A stretch of DNA of 64,000 nt, taken from NCBI RefSeq assembly GCF_003259505.1, contig NZ_QLLK01000007.1, forward strand, positions 124,001-188,000, given 5' to 3'. This DNA comes from Algoriphagus yeomjeoni (GTDB lineage: Bacteria > Bacteroidota > Bacteroidia > Cytophagales > Cyclobacteriaceae). The notes beneath the pieces are model-generated. The model did no database searches. It worked only from the letters and a program-made list of their open reading frames with translations, and had not been told where the DNA came from. Shown here piece after piece: positions 8,234 to 15,286 of the stretch. The stretch's first letter is position 1. The number at the start of each line of letters is the position of its first letter. A program made the translations under genes and the position numbers.

Positions 8234-9157
8234 ATGAAAAAATTTCTATTCATAATTCTATTTCTTTCAACGACAGGAGCCTTCTCGCAAAGTTTTTATC
8301 GTTTTCGGTTTGAAGAGCCTTGGTCATTTTCTGCAAGTGCCGGAATGACGCAGTACTACGGAGAACTGTATTCCTTTTGGAAATATAACGAAGGTATCCA
8401 ACCTGACTGGAATGCGAATATTGCAGCTCATTATATCTTCGGAACTAACCTTAAAGCAAGATTAGATTTTTCCTACATTAAAATGTCAGGTCAAGATCCG
8501 CCCTCAGACCCAAGAGCCTACCGAACACCTAGAAACCTACATTTCAGAGCCCAAAATTGGGAGGTTACTGCGATGGTGGAATACTACTTAAATCCGGTAA
8601 AAGTCCCAAATATCCATCGCTCCTTATTGAATCCATATATTTTCGCAGGACTCGGTATGTCCACTAATAATCCAAAGGCTGAGCTAGATGGGGAGTGGGT
8701 AGATTTGAGACCTCTGCAACTGGAAAACAACCCTTACAATCGATATATCATTACTTTCCCGATGGGTTTGGGGTTAAAATATAAGGCAAATGTTTATATG
8801 GATTTTTTCCTTGAGGGAAATTACAGATTCACCCTGACTGATTATATGGATGATATTTCAGCCTATAATGTCAGCGAGTTTTACCTTGACCTAGTGGATG
8901 ATTATGTTACTGGAAACAACCCTGACCGTCTAAGGCTGGCTATTAGAAACCCAAGTTTTATCGATGATAACGGTCTACCAGACGTGGATAAGATCCTTAG
9001 AAATAACGGCAGAGTTCGCCGGGGCTCAGGACTTACTCATCGCTATGATGGCTACATGACGATCAACTTTGGTGTGGAGATATACTTTTCTCCTGATATT
9101 TGGGACAACTTCTTCTTCAGAAATAGAGTGTTTGAAAAAGCATTCAGATTCTGGTAA
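8234..9157 (+). CDS. Outer-membrane beta-barrel-like secreted protein, function unknown
   Basis: A 307-residue protein with a clear signal peptide (MKKFLFIILFLSTTGAFSQ). The rest alternates hydrophobic and polar residues with many aromatic ends (SFSASAGMTQYYGELYSFW, KYKANVYMDFFLEGNYRFTLTDYMDD), and a C-terminal strand ending in aromatic residues, as in small outer-membrane barrels. The PorT/OmpW-like family of Bacteroidota is the closest visual match; no ligand can be read. It follows the MscS gene by 52 bp and may be cotranscribed. A TAATTTTC element (8184-8191) could also give it its own promoter. Confidence 0.65.
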   Translation: MKKFLFIILFLSTTGAFSQSFYRFRFEEPWSFSASAGMTQYYGELYSFWKYNEGIQPDWNANIAAHYIFGTNLKARLDFSYIKMSGQDPPSDPRAYRTPRNLHFRAQNWEVTAMVEYYLNPVKVPNIHRSLLNPYIFAGLGMSTNNPKAELDGEWVDLRPLQLENNPYNRYIITFPMGLGLKYKANVYMDFFLEGNYRFTLTDYMDDISAYNVSEFYLDLVDDYVTGNNPDRLRLAIRNPSFIDDNGLPDVDKILRNNGRVRRGSGLTHRYDGYMTINFGVEIYFSPDIWDNFFFRNRVFEKAFRFW

Positions 9158-9160
9158 AGC

Positions 9161-9197
9161 TTAATTTGAGGTTTGAAATTTCAAATTTGATATTCAG
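9161..9197. repeat. AT-rich word-like repeat (TTTGAAATTTCAAATTTGA)
   Basis: Overlapping TTGAAATTTCAA palindromic words between convergent genes; the same style as other quasi-periodic intergenic words in the window (for example 14521-14550 and 27031-27059). Confidence 0.35.
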
Positions 9198-9655
9198 AGG
9201 ACTAACTCCATTTTTATATCACATCTGCAATACTTCCCTTCTTCAAGTTCTGCTGGCTTAAACCCTAATTTTTGATAGATTTTTAAAGCTGGTCCCAGTT
9301 TGGAATGGGTATATAGCACAACCTTCTTCCCTCCCATTTCTTTAGCTTTTTCTAAAATCGCACTAGCCAATATCATCCCTAGTCCCTTTCCTTGCGCGTT
9401 TCTAGAGACGCCCATTTTGATGAGTTCATATTCCTCATCGCTCACTTTGTGAAGCCCTACTGTCCCGACAACTTCTTCTCCTAATTTTGCAAAAATAATT
9501 GTTCCGCCAGGCTGGATAATTGTCTCCTCTGGATGGTCAAACTGAGCCTGATCAAATGGCTCGATAGAAAAATAGTCTTCCACCCAAGCTTGGTTAATAG
9601 ATTTGAAAAACGGACTTAACTCCATTGAATACGGTACTATCTCGATCTGATCCAT
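9194..9655 (-). CDS. GNAT family N-acetyltransferase
   Basis: A 153-residue single-domain GNAT. The acetyl-CoA binding loop is visible as VSRNAQGKGLGMILASAIL (about residues 82-100), and the C-terminal LKIYQKLGFKP motif is typical. The N-terminus (IEVPYSMELSPFFKSINQAWVEDYFSIEPFD) resembles the group of small Bacteroidota GNATs of unknown substrate. It stands alone on the minus strand, convergent with the barrel protein and divergent from the RidA gene. A TACTTTTG promoter-like element lies 28 bp before the start. Confidence 0.9.
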   Translation of the reverse strand: MDQIEIVPYSMELSPFFKSINQAWVEDYFSIEPFDQAQFDHPEETIIQPGGTIIFAKLGEEVVGTVGLHKVSDEEYELIKMGVSRNAQGKGLGMILASAILEKAKEMGGKKVVLYTHSKLGPALKIYQKLGFKPAELEEGKYCRCDIKMELVL

Positions 9656-9682
9656 CAGGACAACTTTTTAAAATATGAATAC

Positions 9683-9690
9683 CAAAAGTA
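9683..9690 (-). promoter_or_regulatory. Candidate -7 promoter element (TACTTTTG)
   Basis: Exact TAnnTTTG match on the minus strand, 28 bases before the GNAT start codon at 9655; predicted leader about 24 nt. No clear -33 element. Confidence 0.4.
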
Positions 9691-9736
9691 AAAAGAATCA
9701 CTTAGCTTAGAAAAGCTAAAATCACTGTTCCTTCTT

Positions 9737-10243
9737 ATGAAATACAAGAACTTCATCCTCATACTTCCTTTACTTTTTGTCGCTTTTCTCGCAAACGCAC
9801 AGACTCCAGAGCAAAATCTGGAAAAACTTGGACTACCCCTGCCAGAAGTCGGAGCCCCAATTGCAAACTATGTGAAGTGGAAACAAGTTGGTAATCTACT
9901 TTACCTGTCAGGAACAGGACCAGATGTCTATGGGAAAGTTGGCGCAGAACTCACTATTGAAGAAGGCTATCAAGCAGCTCGGGAGACCGGACTGGAAGTT
10001 ATTGCTATCCTCAAGGCTGCAACAGGTGATTTGAGTAAAGTGAAGCAGTTTGTAAAAGTATTAGGAATGGTCAATTCAGATCCAAACTTTGATAAACAAC
10101 CTGCCGTCATCAATGGCTTTTCTGATTTGATGGTAGAAATCTTTGGGGAAAAAGGCAAGCATGCCCGCTCAGCAGTTGGCGTAGCGGCTTTGCCTAAAAA
10201 TATGACTGTGGAGATCGAGGTTATTGTGGAGTTGGAAGATTGA
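9737..10243 (+). CDS. Exported RidA/YjgF-family protein
   Basis: A 168-residue protein with an N-terminal signal peptide (MKYKNFILILPLLFVAFLANAQ) followed by a complete RidA fold ending in HARSAVGVAALPKNMTVEIEVIVEL, including the conserved Arg that binds the carboxylate of enamine/imine substrates. Cytosolic RidA deaminates reactive 2-aminoacrylate; the signal peptide places this one outside the cytoplasm, where that substrate would not normally occur, so a different role is likely. It ends 14 bp before a GNAT gene on the same strand. Confidence 0.88.
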   Translation: MKYKNFILILPLLFVAFLANAQTPEQNLEKLGLPLPEVGAPIANYVKWKQVGNLLYLSGTGPDVYGKVGAELTIEEGYQAARETGLEVIAILKAATGDLSKVKQFVKVLGMVNSDPNFDKQPAVINGFSDLMVEIFGEKGKHARSAVGVAALPKNMTVEIEVIVELED

Positions 10244-10256
10244 TTATATCGATAAG

Positions 10257-10784
10257 ATGAATTTTCTTTTTCAAAGTCCACGACTTGGATTTCGCCTCTG
10301 GCAAGCTTCGGATCTTCCTGCTTTTACTGAAATGAATGCAGATCAGGAAACCATGACTTTTTTCCAACATCCGCTCTCTATGAAAGAGTCAGAAGCCCTG
10401 ATGGATAGAATGACAAAACTCTACAAGGAGCGTGGTCATTGTTATTTCGCAGTTGATCTACTAGAAAATGGAGAATTTTTAGGCATGATAGGACTTGGCA
10501 CCAAGACCTTTAAAGCCAACTTTACTCCGTGCATAGATATTGGCTGGAGAATCAGAAAAAAATTTTGGAATCAAAGATATGCCAGCGAAGGCGCTGCAAG
10601 ATGCCTTGAATTCGCCAAAGAGCTAGGCATCAAAGAAGTGTATTCTCTGGCATCCTCAAAAAACCTAGCTTCAATACGAGTAATGCAAAAAATAGGTATG
10701 ACGTATGAATATGACTTTGAGCATCCTGATTTAGTAGAATATCCGAGATTGCAGCCTTGTAGTCTGTATAAGATTGAGCTATGA
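10257..10784 (+). CDS. GNAT family N-acetyltransferase (RimJ/RimL-like)
   Basis: 176 residues from the ATG at 10257. An upstream TTG at 10224 would overlap the RidA gene and add residues unlike the family, so it is not used. MNFLFQSPRLGFRLWQASDLPAFTEMNADQ is a classic RimJ/L start; DIGWRIRKKFWNQRYASEGAARCLEFAK is the acetyl-CoA loop, and NLASIRVMQKIGMTYEYDFEHP is the usual C-terminal motif. These enzymes acetylate protein N-termini or small amines; the substrate cannot be read here. Probably cotranscribed with the exported RidA protein. Confidence 0.9.
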   Translation: MNFLFQSPRLGFRLWQASDLPAFTEMNADQETMTFFQHPLSMKESEALMDRMTKLYKERGHCYFAVDLLENGEFLGMIGLGTKTFKANFTPCIDIGWRIRKKFWNQRYASEGAARCLEFAKELGIKEVYSLASSKNLASIRVMQKIGMTYEYDFEHPDLVEYPRLQPCSLYKIEL

Positions 10785-10967
10785 CTGCTCAATCTGAATA
10801 TTGTCAGCAAACATGTAATAAGCCGAAAAAAATCTACTGAAATCTGCGAATATCTAGGGGAAATTTTAAAAGACAACCAAATACAATTCAGCTTCAAGAG
10901 AAGAAGGCTAACGATAATAAAAAGCTGCGTTCTCTGCGTCACCCTTTGTGCTCCCTGCGGCTAAGGC
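10785..10967. repeat. Gene-free DNA with two word-like repeat tracts
   Basis: Contains AAATCTACTGAAATCTGCGAATATCT-like words (10829-10856) and a TCTGCGTCACCCTTTGTGCTCC-like tract (10933-10955). Both are quasi-periodic, about 10-11 bases per word, and resemble word families elsewhere in the window. No gene is visible. Confidence 0.4.
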
Positions 10968-11004
10968 AAAAAAAGATGCCACCCCGAAACGGAGGTGACA
11001 TCTA
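10968..11004 (-). terminator. Terminator of the ferritin-like gene pair
   Basis: Read on the minus strand: AGATGTCACC, loop with CCGTTTCGG, GGTGGCATCT, then seven T. It lies about 30 bp after the 11034 stop and ends the two-gene ferritin-like transcript. Confidence 0.85.
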
Positions 11005-11033
11005 ACCACTTAACCCCAACTAATTACTACTTC

Positions 11034-11852
11034 TTATGCTAGGAAAAGCGATGCAATTCCCAACACTTGATCCTTGTTAAGCGGCTCATCCCATCCTTCA
11101 GATACTGCTCCAGCATCTATTCCAGTTAGATTTACCACATTTACACCCCCGTGTGTGACATTATCTTCACCGGCATAAATACCTTGGGTAACTGCTGGGA
11201 GAGAACCTATTGAACTATTAGTAATCCAACCTTTAATTTCATCCTGACCTTTCTTTGTTCTCAATCTTCTGACCATAGAGGCGTGTCTAGCTTCCACTGA
11301 GTGTATCGAAAGCGCGGCTGTCAATACTACATCACTTTCCATCACATTACCTGCCTGACCTTTGTACGCTCGTACTCCTGTGTCTTCAAAAGCTTGAGAA
11401 AGTGCCAAAAACGTAGGGTAATCAGAGAATGGCATAAAGTTGCCACCTGCTGTGAAATCGAATTCTGGTTCTGCAACCGGCGTCCCCATTAGCACATTTG
11501 AAATTACTTCTTGAAGAAAGTTTACGTGAGCCAATTCATGGTCTCTGATTTTGGTAAAAATAGCCATGTCAGCACCATCAATTACGCCTGACTCAATTCC
11601 CATCTGGTAATATCTGTACTCCAAATGCTCCAAGGTTAAGGCATAATTCAATACACCAATCAAACTTGCAGTATCCGCCTTTGCTACTTTCGGCAAAGCT
11701 GACAGAATTCCAAGTGGCACAGCGGCCATAGCTACTTTTTTACTCATGTCTCCAAACTGGCGGAAAGCCTCTCTTCTGGAGAAAAATAGTTCTTTCTCTT
11801 CCGAACTATTGGTGTCCGGGCACATTTTATCTAGCAATTTTAATAAGTTCAT
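11034..11852 (-). CDS. Ferritin-like domain protein (PF13668 type), probably exported
   Basis: A 272-residue protein. After a charged N-terminus with RREAFRQFGDMSKKVAMAAVPLGILSALPKVAKA comes a Tat-like or Sec-like hydrophobic stretch (about residues 37-60), then a ferritin-like four-helix region: LNYALTLEHLEYRYYQMG (about 66-83), HELAHVNFLQE (about 108-118), and HSVEARHASMVRRLR (about 184-198). Glu and His spacing matches a di-iron-type ExxH pattern. Similar in plan to the gene just upstream, from which it is separated by 25 bp. Role in iron storage or peroxide protection is plausible for the fold but not shown. Confidence 0.85.
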   Translation of the reverse strand: MNLLKLLDKMCPDTNSSEEKELFFSRREAFRQFGDMSKKVAMAAVPLGILSALPKVAKADTASLIGVLNYALTLEHLEYRYYQMGIESGVIDGADMAIFTKIRDHELAHVNFLQEVISNVLMGTPVAEPEFDFTAGGNFMPFSDYPTFLALSQAFEDTGVRAYKGQAGNVMESDVVLTAALSIHSVEARHASMVRRLRTKKGQDEIKGWITNSSIGSLPAVTQGIYAGEDNVTHGGVNVVNLTGIDAGAVSEGWDEPLNKDQVLGIASLFLA

Positions 11853-11877
11853 ATCTAGTGTTGTTTAAAGTGGTTGA

Positions 11878-12585
11878 TTAGGATGTTGGAAGTTGACTGA
11901 AGTCAATTGGTGTAGTCACGTAAGTACTTGCGGCAGTCAATACTTGACTAAAGTTTAGGGTGCGCTCCAGACCATTTGCATCGATCAAATCATCTCCTGC
12001 AAAATCAGCAGAACCTGGATTGATCAAATCTCTGATTGCTGCGGCATGTCTAGCTTCTACAGAAACTATTTTACCTGCAATCAATAAGTAATCTACGTTC
12101 TGGATAAACTGACCAGCACCATTATATGCCGCAACTCCTAGATCTTCAAAAGTTTTTGCTGCTCCCAACACAGAAGTTCTACTACTGAAATCAATAGAGC
12201 TAAAATCAACTGATAAATCAGCAATCGCTGCATCCCCTAAAGCCGCTTTGAAAAACTCTCGGTGAGCTCTTTCGTGTTTTTCCAAATCACCCATGATAGT
12301 CTTCTCCTCTGCGCTTGCATTCGCAAAGTAGCTTCCTTGCATTACCGCTGCATAAAATGCCGCTTCTAATTGCTCAAGAGCGTAGGCATAGTTCAAAATC
12401 CCGATATCTCCTGAGCCTAGCATTACGCCATCTCCCATAGGAGGCATTGGATTCACATCTTCAATATCTTTACAGCCTGCCAAGATCAATCCTGCGGCGG
12501 CTACTGAGAGAGAGCCTGTTTTTAGGAACTGTCTGCGATTCGCATTTTTCACCAGTCCTTGAGGCTTGATTAATTCGTTTTTCAT
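11878..12585 (-). CDS. Ferritin-like domain lipoprotein with Tat-like leader
   Basis: A 235-residue protein. The leader NRRQFLKTGSLSVAAAGLILAGC combines a Tat-like RRQFL motif with a lipobox (LILAGC), suggesting a folded cargo exported and lipid anchored. The mature part has the same helices as its neighbour: LNYAYALEQLEAAFYAAVM, EKHERAHREFFKAALG and VSVEARHAAAIRDL. Export in folded, metal-loaded form would fit a di-iron protein. First gene of the pair; divergent from a lipoprotein gene across 325 bp. Exact function unknown. Confidence 0.87.
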   Translation of the reverse strand: MKNELIKPQGLVKNANRRQFLKTGSLSVAAAGLILAGCKDIEDVNPMPPMGDGVMLGSGDIGILNYAYALEQLEAAFYAAVMQGSYFANASAEEKTIMGDLEKHERAHREFFKAALGDAAIADLSVDFSSIDFSSRTSVLGAAKTFEDLGVAAYNGAGQFIQNVDYLLIAGKIVSVEARHAAAIRDLINPGSADFAGDDLIDANGLERTLNFSQVLTAASTYVTTPIDFSQLPTS

Positions 12586-12910
12586 TTTCAGAGTGTTTAG
12601 GTTAATAATCCGGTTATGGTTTTCAATTGAAAAGATTCAATCACACATCGAGATTCGAAGAGGTGATTTGAAAAAGATTTACGAAGTGATTATGCCAACT
12701 GGATTTAGAAGAGGAGTTAAAAAATGAAATCAATGCGTTTCAATGAGCAGTAGGTGTTATTGAAAAATACCATAAACGATTTGGTAAAAACCCACAATTT
12801 CAGTAAATTTTGTCATTAAATAATTGATATACAATCAATTAGTTTTCGGTACCCACCAGGGTTTATGAATTTTTATTATTTCTAACTTTTCAATAAAAAC
12901 CTCAATAACA
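12586..12910. promoter_or_regulatory. Divergent intergenic region with a 14-bp palindrome
   Basis: Space between the ferritin-like pair (minus) and a lipoprotein gene (plus). It holds the perfect palindrome TTTTCAATTGAAAA at 12620-12633, 35 bp before the ferritin start, which could be an operator. No recognised riboswitch, gene or clear TAnnTTTG element was seen. Confidence 0.35.
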
Positions 12911-13519
12911 ATGAAAAATTACATTCCAAATTCAATTGGAGGGCTTCTGCTGTTTGCGACAGTATTACTTTCCTTTTCAGGTTGCGTGACAGATGAAGCC
13001 AATCTCAATCAACCACTAGATCAAAACTCCAGTCTCGAGAAGGTCACGGAATACCCGGATCCCTTTCCACTAGAAAACCTGAGAATGGACCCAGAAACAT
13101 TAAAAATGCTCGCAGATCTCCGAGCTGCCACGGCTAAATATCATAGTATTGAAGTGGCAATGGCCGATGGTTACGAACAAGGTTCCGACTGCGTTGCCTC
13201 AGAAGATGGAGGAATGGGTTATCACTTCGTTAATTTTGCGGCTGTAGATGGGACATATGACCCTACTATGCCTGAAGCACTGCTATACGAAATGAGTAAA
13301 AATGGACAGATGAAATTAGTAGGTGTGGAATTTGTAATTGTAAAAGAATTCTGGGATCAAGAAAATGATATGATTCCATATTTTGGCATGCAGGTGTTTG
13401 ATGAAGCTTTTGCTCCAAACCCACTTCCTTTCGACAACTACCAGCTTCATGTATGGATATGGAAAAACAACCCATCAGGAATTTTCACCAAATTCAATCC
13501 AAATGTTAGTTGTAACTAA
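12911..13519 (+). CDS. Secreted lipoprotein, function unknown
   Basis: A 202-residue protein with a lipoprotein signal (LLLFATVLLSFSGC, Cys about residue 25). The mature part has a helix-like ETLKMLADLRAATAKYHSIEVAMADGYEQGSDCV and then GMGYHFVNFAAVDGTYDPTMPEALLYEM, with His and Asp in a compact pattern, and near the end YQLHVWIWKNNPSGIFTKFNPNVSC. Two Cys in the mature chain could form a disulfide. I do not recognise a named family. Position opposite the exported ferritin-like pair suggests a shared stimulus, perhaps metal or oxidative stress; that is inference. Confidence 0.75.
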   Translation: MKNYIPNSIGGLLLFATVLLSFSGCVTDEANLNQPLDQNSSLEKVTEYPDPFPLENLRMDPETLKMLADLRAATAKYHSIEVAMADGYEQGSDCVASEDGGMGYHFVNFAAVDGTYDPTMPEALLYEMSKNGQMKLVGVEFVIVKEFWDQENDMIPYFGMQVFDEAFAPNPLPFDNYQLHVWIWKNNPSGIFTKFNPNVSCN

Positions 13520-13540
13520 CATCTCCTAACTAAAGATGTC

Positions 13541-13574
13541 AAAGAGCAGGAATTTGAATTCCTGCTCTTTTTTT
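13541..13574 (+). terminator. Rho-independent terminator
   Basis: Near-perfect hairpin AAAGAGCAGGAATT / AATTCCTGCTCTTT with a very short loop, followed by a T run, about 20 bp after the lipoprotein stop. Confidence 0.9.
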
Positions 13575-13705
13575 GGCAATTTTTTTATTCCTATTTCTAA
13601 AACCATTGGAATCTTTTTAGTGATTTTGCGACCCTTTAAGTTTCCAGTCATGGATTTTTTCAGCAGATCTCCTAAAAAACTCCTATTTTGAAATAAAATC
13701 CTTTC

Positions 13706-14518
13706 ATGCAAAAGCTTCTTTTTACTTTTATTTTTAGTGGTTTATCACTTTATACTTTCGCTCAAGCGTCGATTTCAACACGTGAAATGGATAGGATCAA
13801 CTGGATGGAATTTGCAGAGTTTGTTCCTGAGAAAATCACCACCGTCCTTCTACCAACTGGAACACTTGAGCCACATGGCGTGGTCAACAACGGAGCAGAT
13901 AATACAGCTCCATTTGCCATGGCAAAGGACATAGCGGATGATCTAAATGCATTGATCGCACCAACGCTTAATTATGGAATAACTGGAAGCATGGCGGCTT
14001 ATCCTGGTGCATTTCAAATTACTGAAGCTGCATACAGACCTTTTATTAGGGATATTCTAAAAGGTCTTGCCAAAAACGGATTTAAAAATATCATAATTTT
14101 AAACGGCCATGGTGGAGGGCAAACCAAAGTTTTACAAGAAGTCGCCGGAGAAATAGCAAACGAACTTGGAGTTAGAACTTTAGTGATCAATTGGTGGTCA
14201 TTTGCTTCAGATGTGACTTTGGAGGTTTTCAAAGAAGATGGTGGCCATGCCGGTCTGAATGAAACCGCATACATCCAGGCCATCGACCCTACACTCGTAC
14301 ATAAAGAAAAGTATATTCCAGACATGACAACTGCCTACCCAGAGGCTGGAACTTGGTCTGCCACTCCTTTTCCTTCTTCTATTGGATTATATCAACCGGG
14401 ACAAGGATATCCAAACTTTGATCAGGATCAGGCAGATGAATACTTCCAAAAAGTAAATGCAAAAGTCTCAGCCTTTATTAAGGAGGTCATCAAAAAGTGG
14501 GATATGGCTGGTTTGTAG
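13706..14518 (+). CDS. Exported creatininase-family amidohydrolase
   Basis: A 270-residue protein with a signal peptide (MQKLLFTFIFSGLSLYTFAQ). Creatininase-fold motifs are clear: LLPTGTLEPHGVVNNGADN (metal ligands Glu and His/Asp), ILNGHGGGQ, and DGGHAGLNETAYIQA (His/Glu). The family cleaves cyclic or linear amides (creatinine, formylated intermediates) or acts in sugar-like metabolism; the periplasmic location here argues against creatinine and flavin-type substrates. It is first in the 13.7-22.2 kb plus-strand cluster of secreted oxidative proteins. Confidence 0.9.
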   Translation: MQKLLFTFIFSGLSLYTFAQASISTREMDRINWMEFAEFVPEKITTVLLPTGTLEPHGVVNNGADNTAPFAMAKDIADDLNALIAPTLNYGITGSMAAYPGAFQITEAAYRPFIRDILKGLAKNGFKNIIILNGHGGGQTKVLQEVAGEIANELGVRTLVINWWSFASDVTLEVFKEDGGHAGLNETAYIQAIDPTLVHKEKYIPDMTTAYPEAGTWSATPFPSSIGLYQPGQGYPNFDQDQADEYFQKVNAKVSAFIKEVIKKWDMAGL

Positions 14519-14520
14519 TC

Positions 14521-14550
14521 TTCAGCATTCGGAATTCTAAATTGAATGGA
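14521..14550. repeat. Word-like repeat (TTCAGCATTCGGAATTC)
   Basis: Short quasi-periodic stretch of ATTC/GAATT words after the creatininase gene. The same words recur at 27031-27059 (AATATTCGAAATTCAGCATTC). Confidence 0.35.
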
Positions 14551-14599
14551 ATAAATTATAACTACTTTAATCAGTGTCTTTTTATGAAACAGTTTTTCC

Positions 14600-15238
14600 A
14601 TGAAATCAACTCTCTTATTAGTTTTTCTGGTTCTAATTATCGCCCTTTTTGGTTGCAGTGAATCTAGAAAATCGCTCTTTGATGGGGAGACCCTGGCAGG
14701 TTGGGAAGGAGATACTGAGAATACCTGGCGAGTGGAAGATGGAATGATCGTGGGCGGTTCATTGGAAGAAACTGTCCCGAATAATGAGTTTCTGGTAACT
14801 GACCGAAACTATGAGAATTTCATTCTGACCCTAAAAATTAAGCTAACGGGCACAGAGGGATTTATCAATTCTGGAGTCCAATTTCACAGCAAAAGACTAA
14901 GCAATCCAGCCTATGAGATGGAAGGCTATCAAGCTGATTGGGGAAATGGCTATTGGGCAAGTTTGTATGATGAATCTCGGAGAAATGTAACTCTGATCGC
15001 TCCAGATTCAGCTCAGGTACTGTCTTGGATCAACATCAATGATTGGAACGACTATAAAGTACAGGCTGAAAATGGCCGAATCCAGCTTTTTATTAATGGT
15101 CATCAGACAGTTGATTATACAGAAGCAGACCAAACTATTCCCCAGTCAGGTTTAATAGGATTACAAATTCATGGTGGCGGAAAAGCTCAGGTAGCATTTA
15201 AGGATATTTTTATTGAAGAACTGCCTCAAAAAGAATAG
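14600..15238 (+). CDS. DUF1080 (3-keto-disaccharide hydrolase family) lipoprotein
   Basis: A 212-residue lipoprotein (LVLIIALFGC lipobox). The mature domain is a concanavalin-like DUF1080 fold: SLFDGETLAGWEGDTENTWRVEDGMIVGG at its start, FILTLKIKLTGTEGFINSGVQFHS, YEMEGYQADWGNGYWASLYDES, and ending GLIGLQIHGGGKAQVAFKDIFIEEL. Members of this family (PF06439) have been shown to cleave 3-keto-glycosides. That chemistry needs a sugar first oxidised at C3, and the next genes encode dehydrogenase-like proteins, so the cluster makes biochemical sense. Substrate unknown. Confidence 0.9.
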   Translation: MKSTLLLVFLVLIIALFGCSESRKSLFDGETLAGWEGDTENTWRVEDGMIVGGSLEETVPNNEFLVTDRNYENFILTLKIKLTGTEGFINSGVQFHSKRLSNPAYEMEGYQADWGNGYWASLYDESRRNVTLIAPDSAQVLSWININDWNDYKVQAENGRIQLFINGHQTVDYTEADQTIPQSGLIGLQIHGGGKAQVAFKDIFIEELPQKE

Positions 15239-15286
15239 ATTAAAGGTTGATTCAGTATCTACAGATTACCAATCAACCCAAAAGCC

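Noticed and set aside
13526..13711. 61-codon minus-strand frame after the lipoprotein gene
   Set aside because: It contains the terminator hairpin and overlaps the creatininase start; composition is Lys-rich and unlike a protein.
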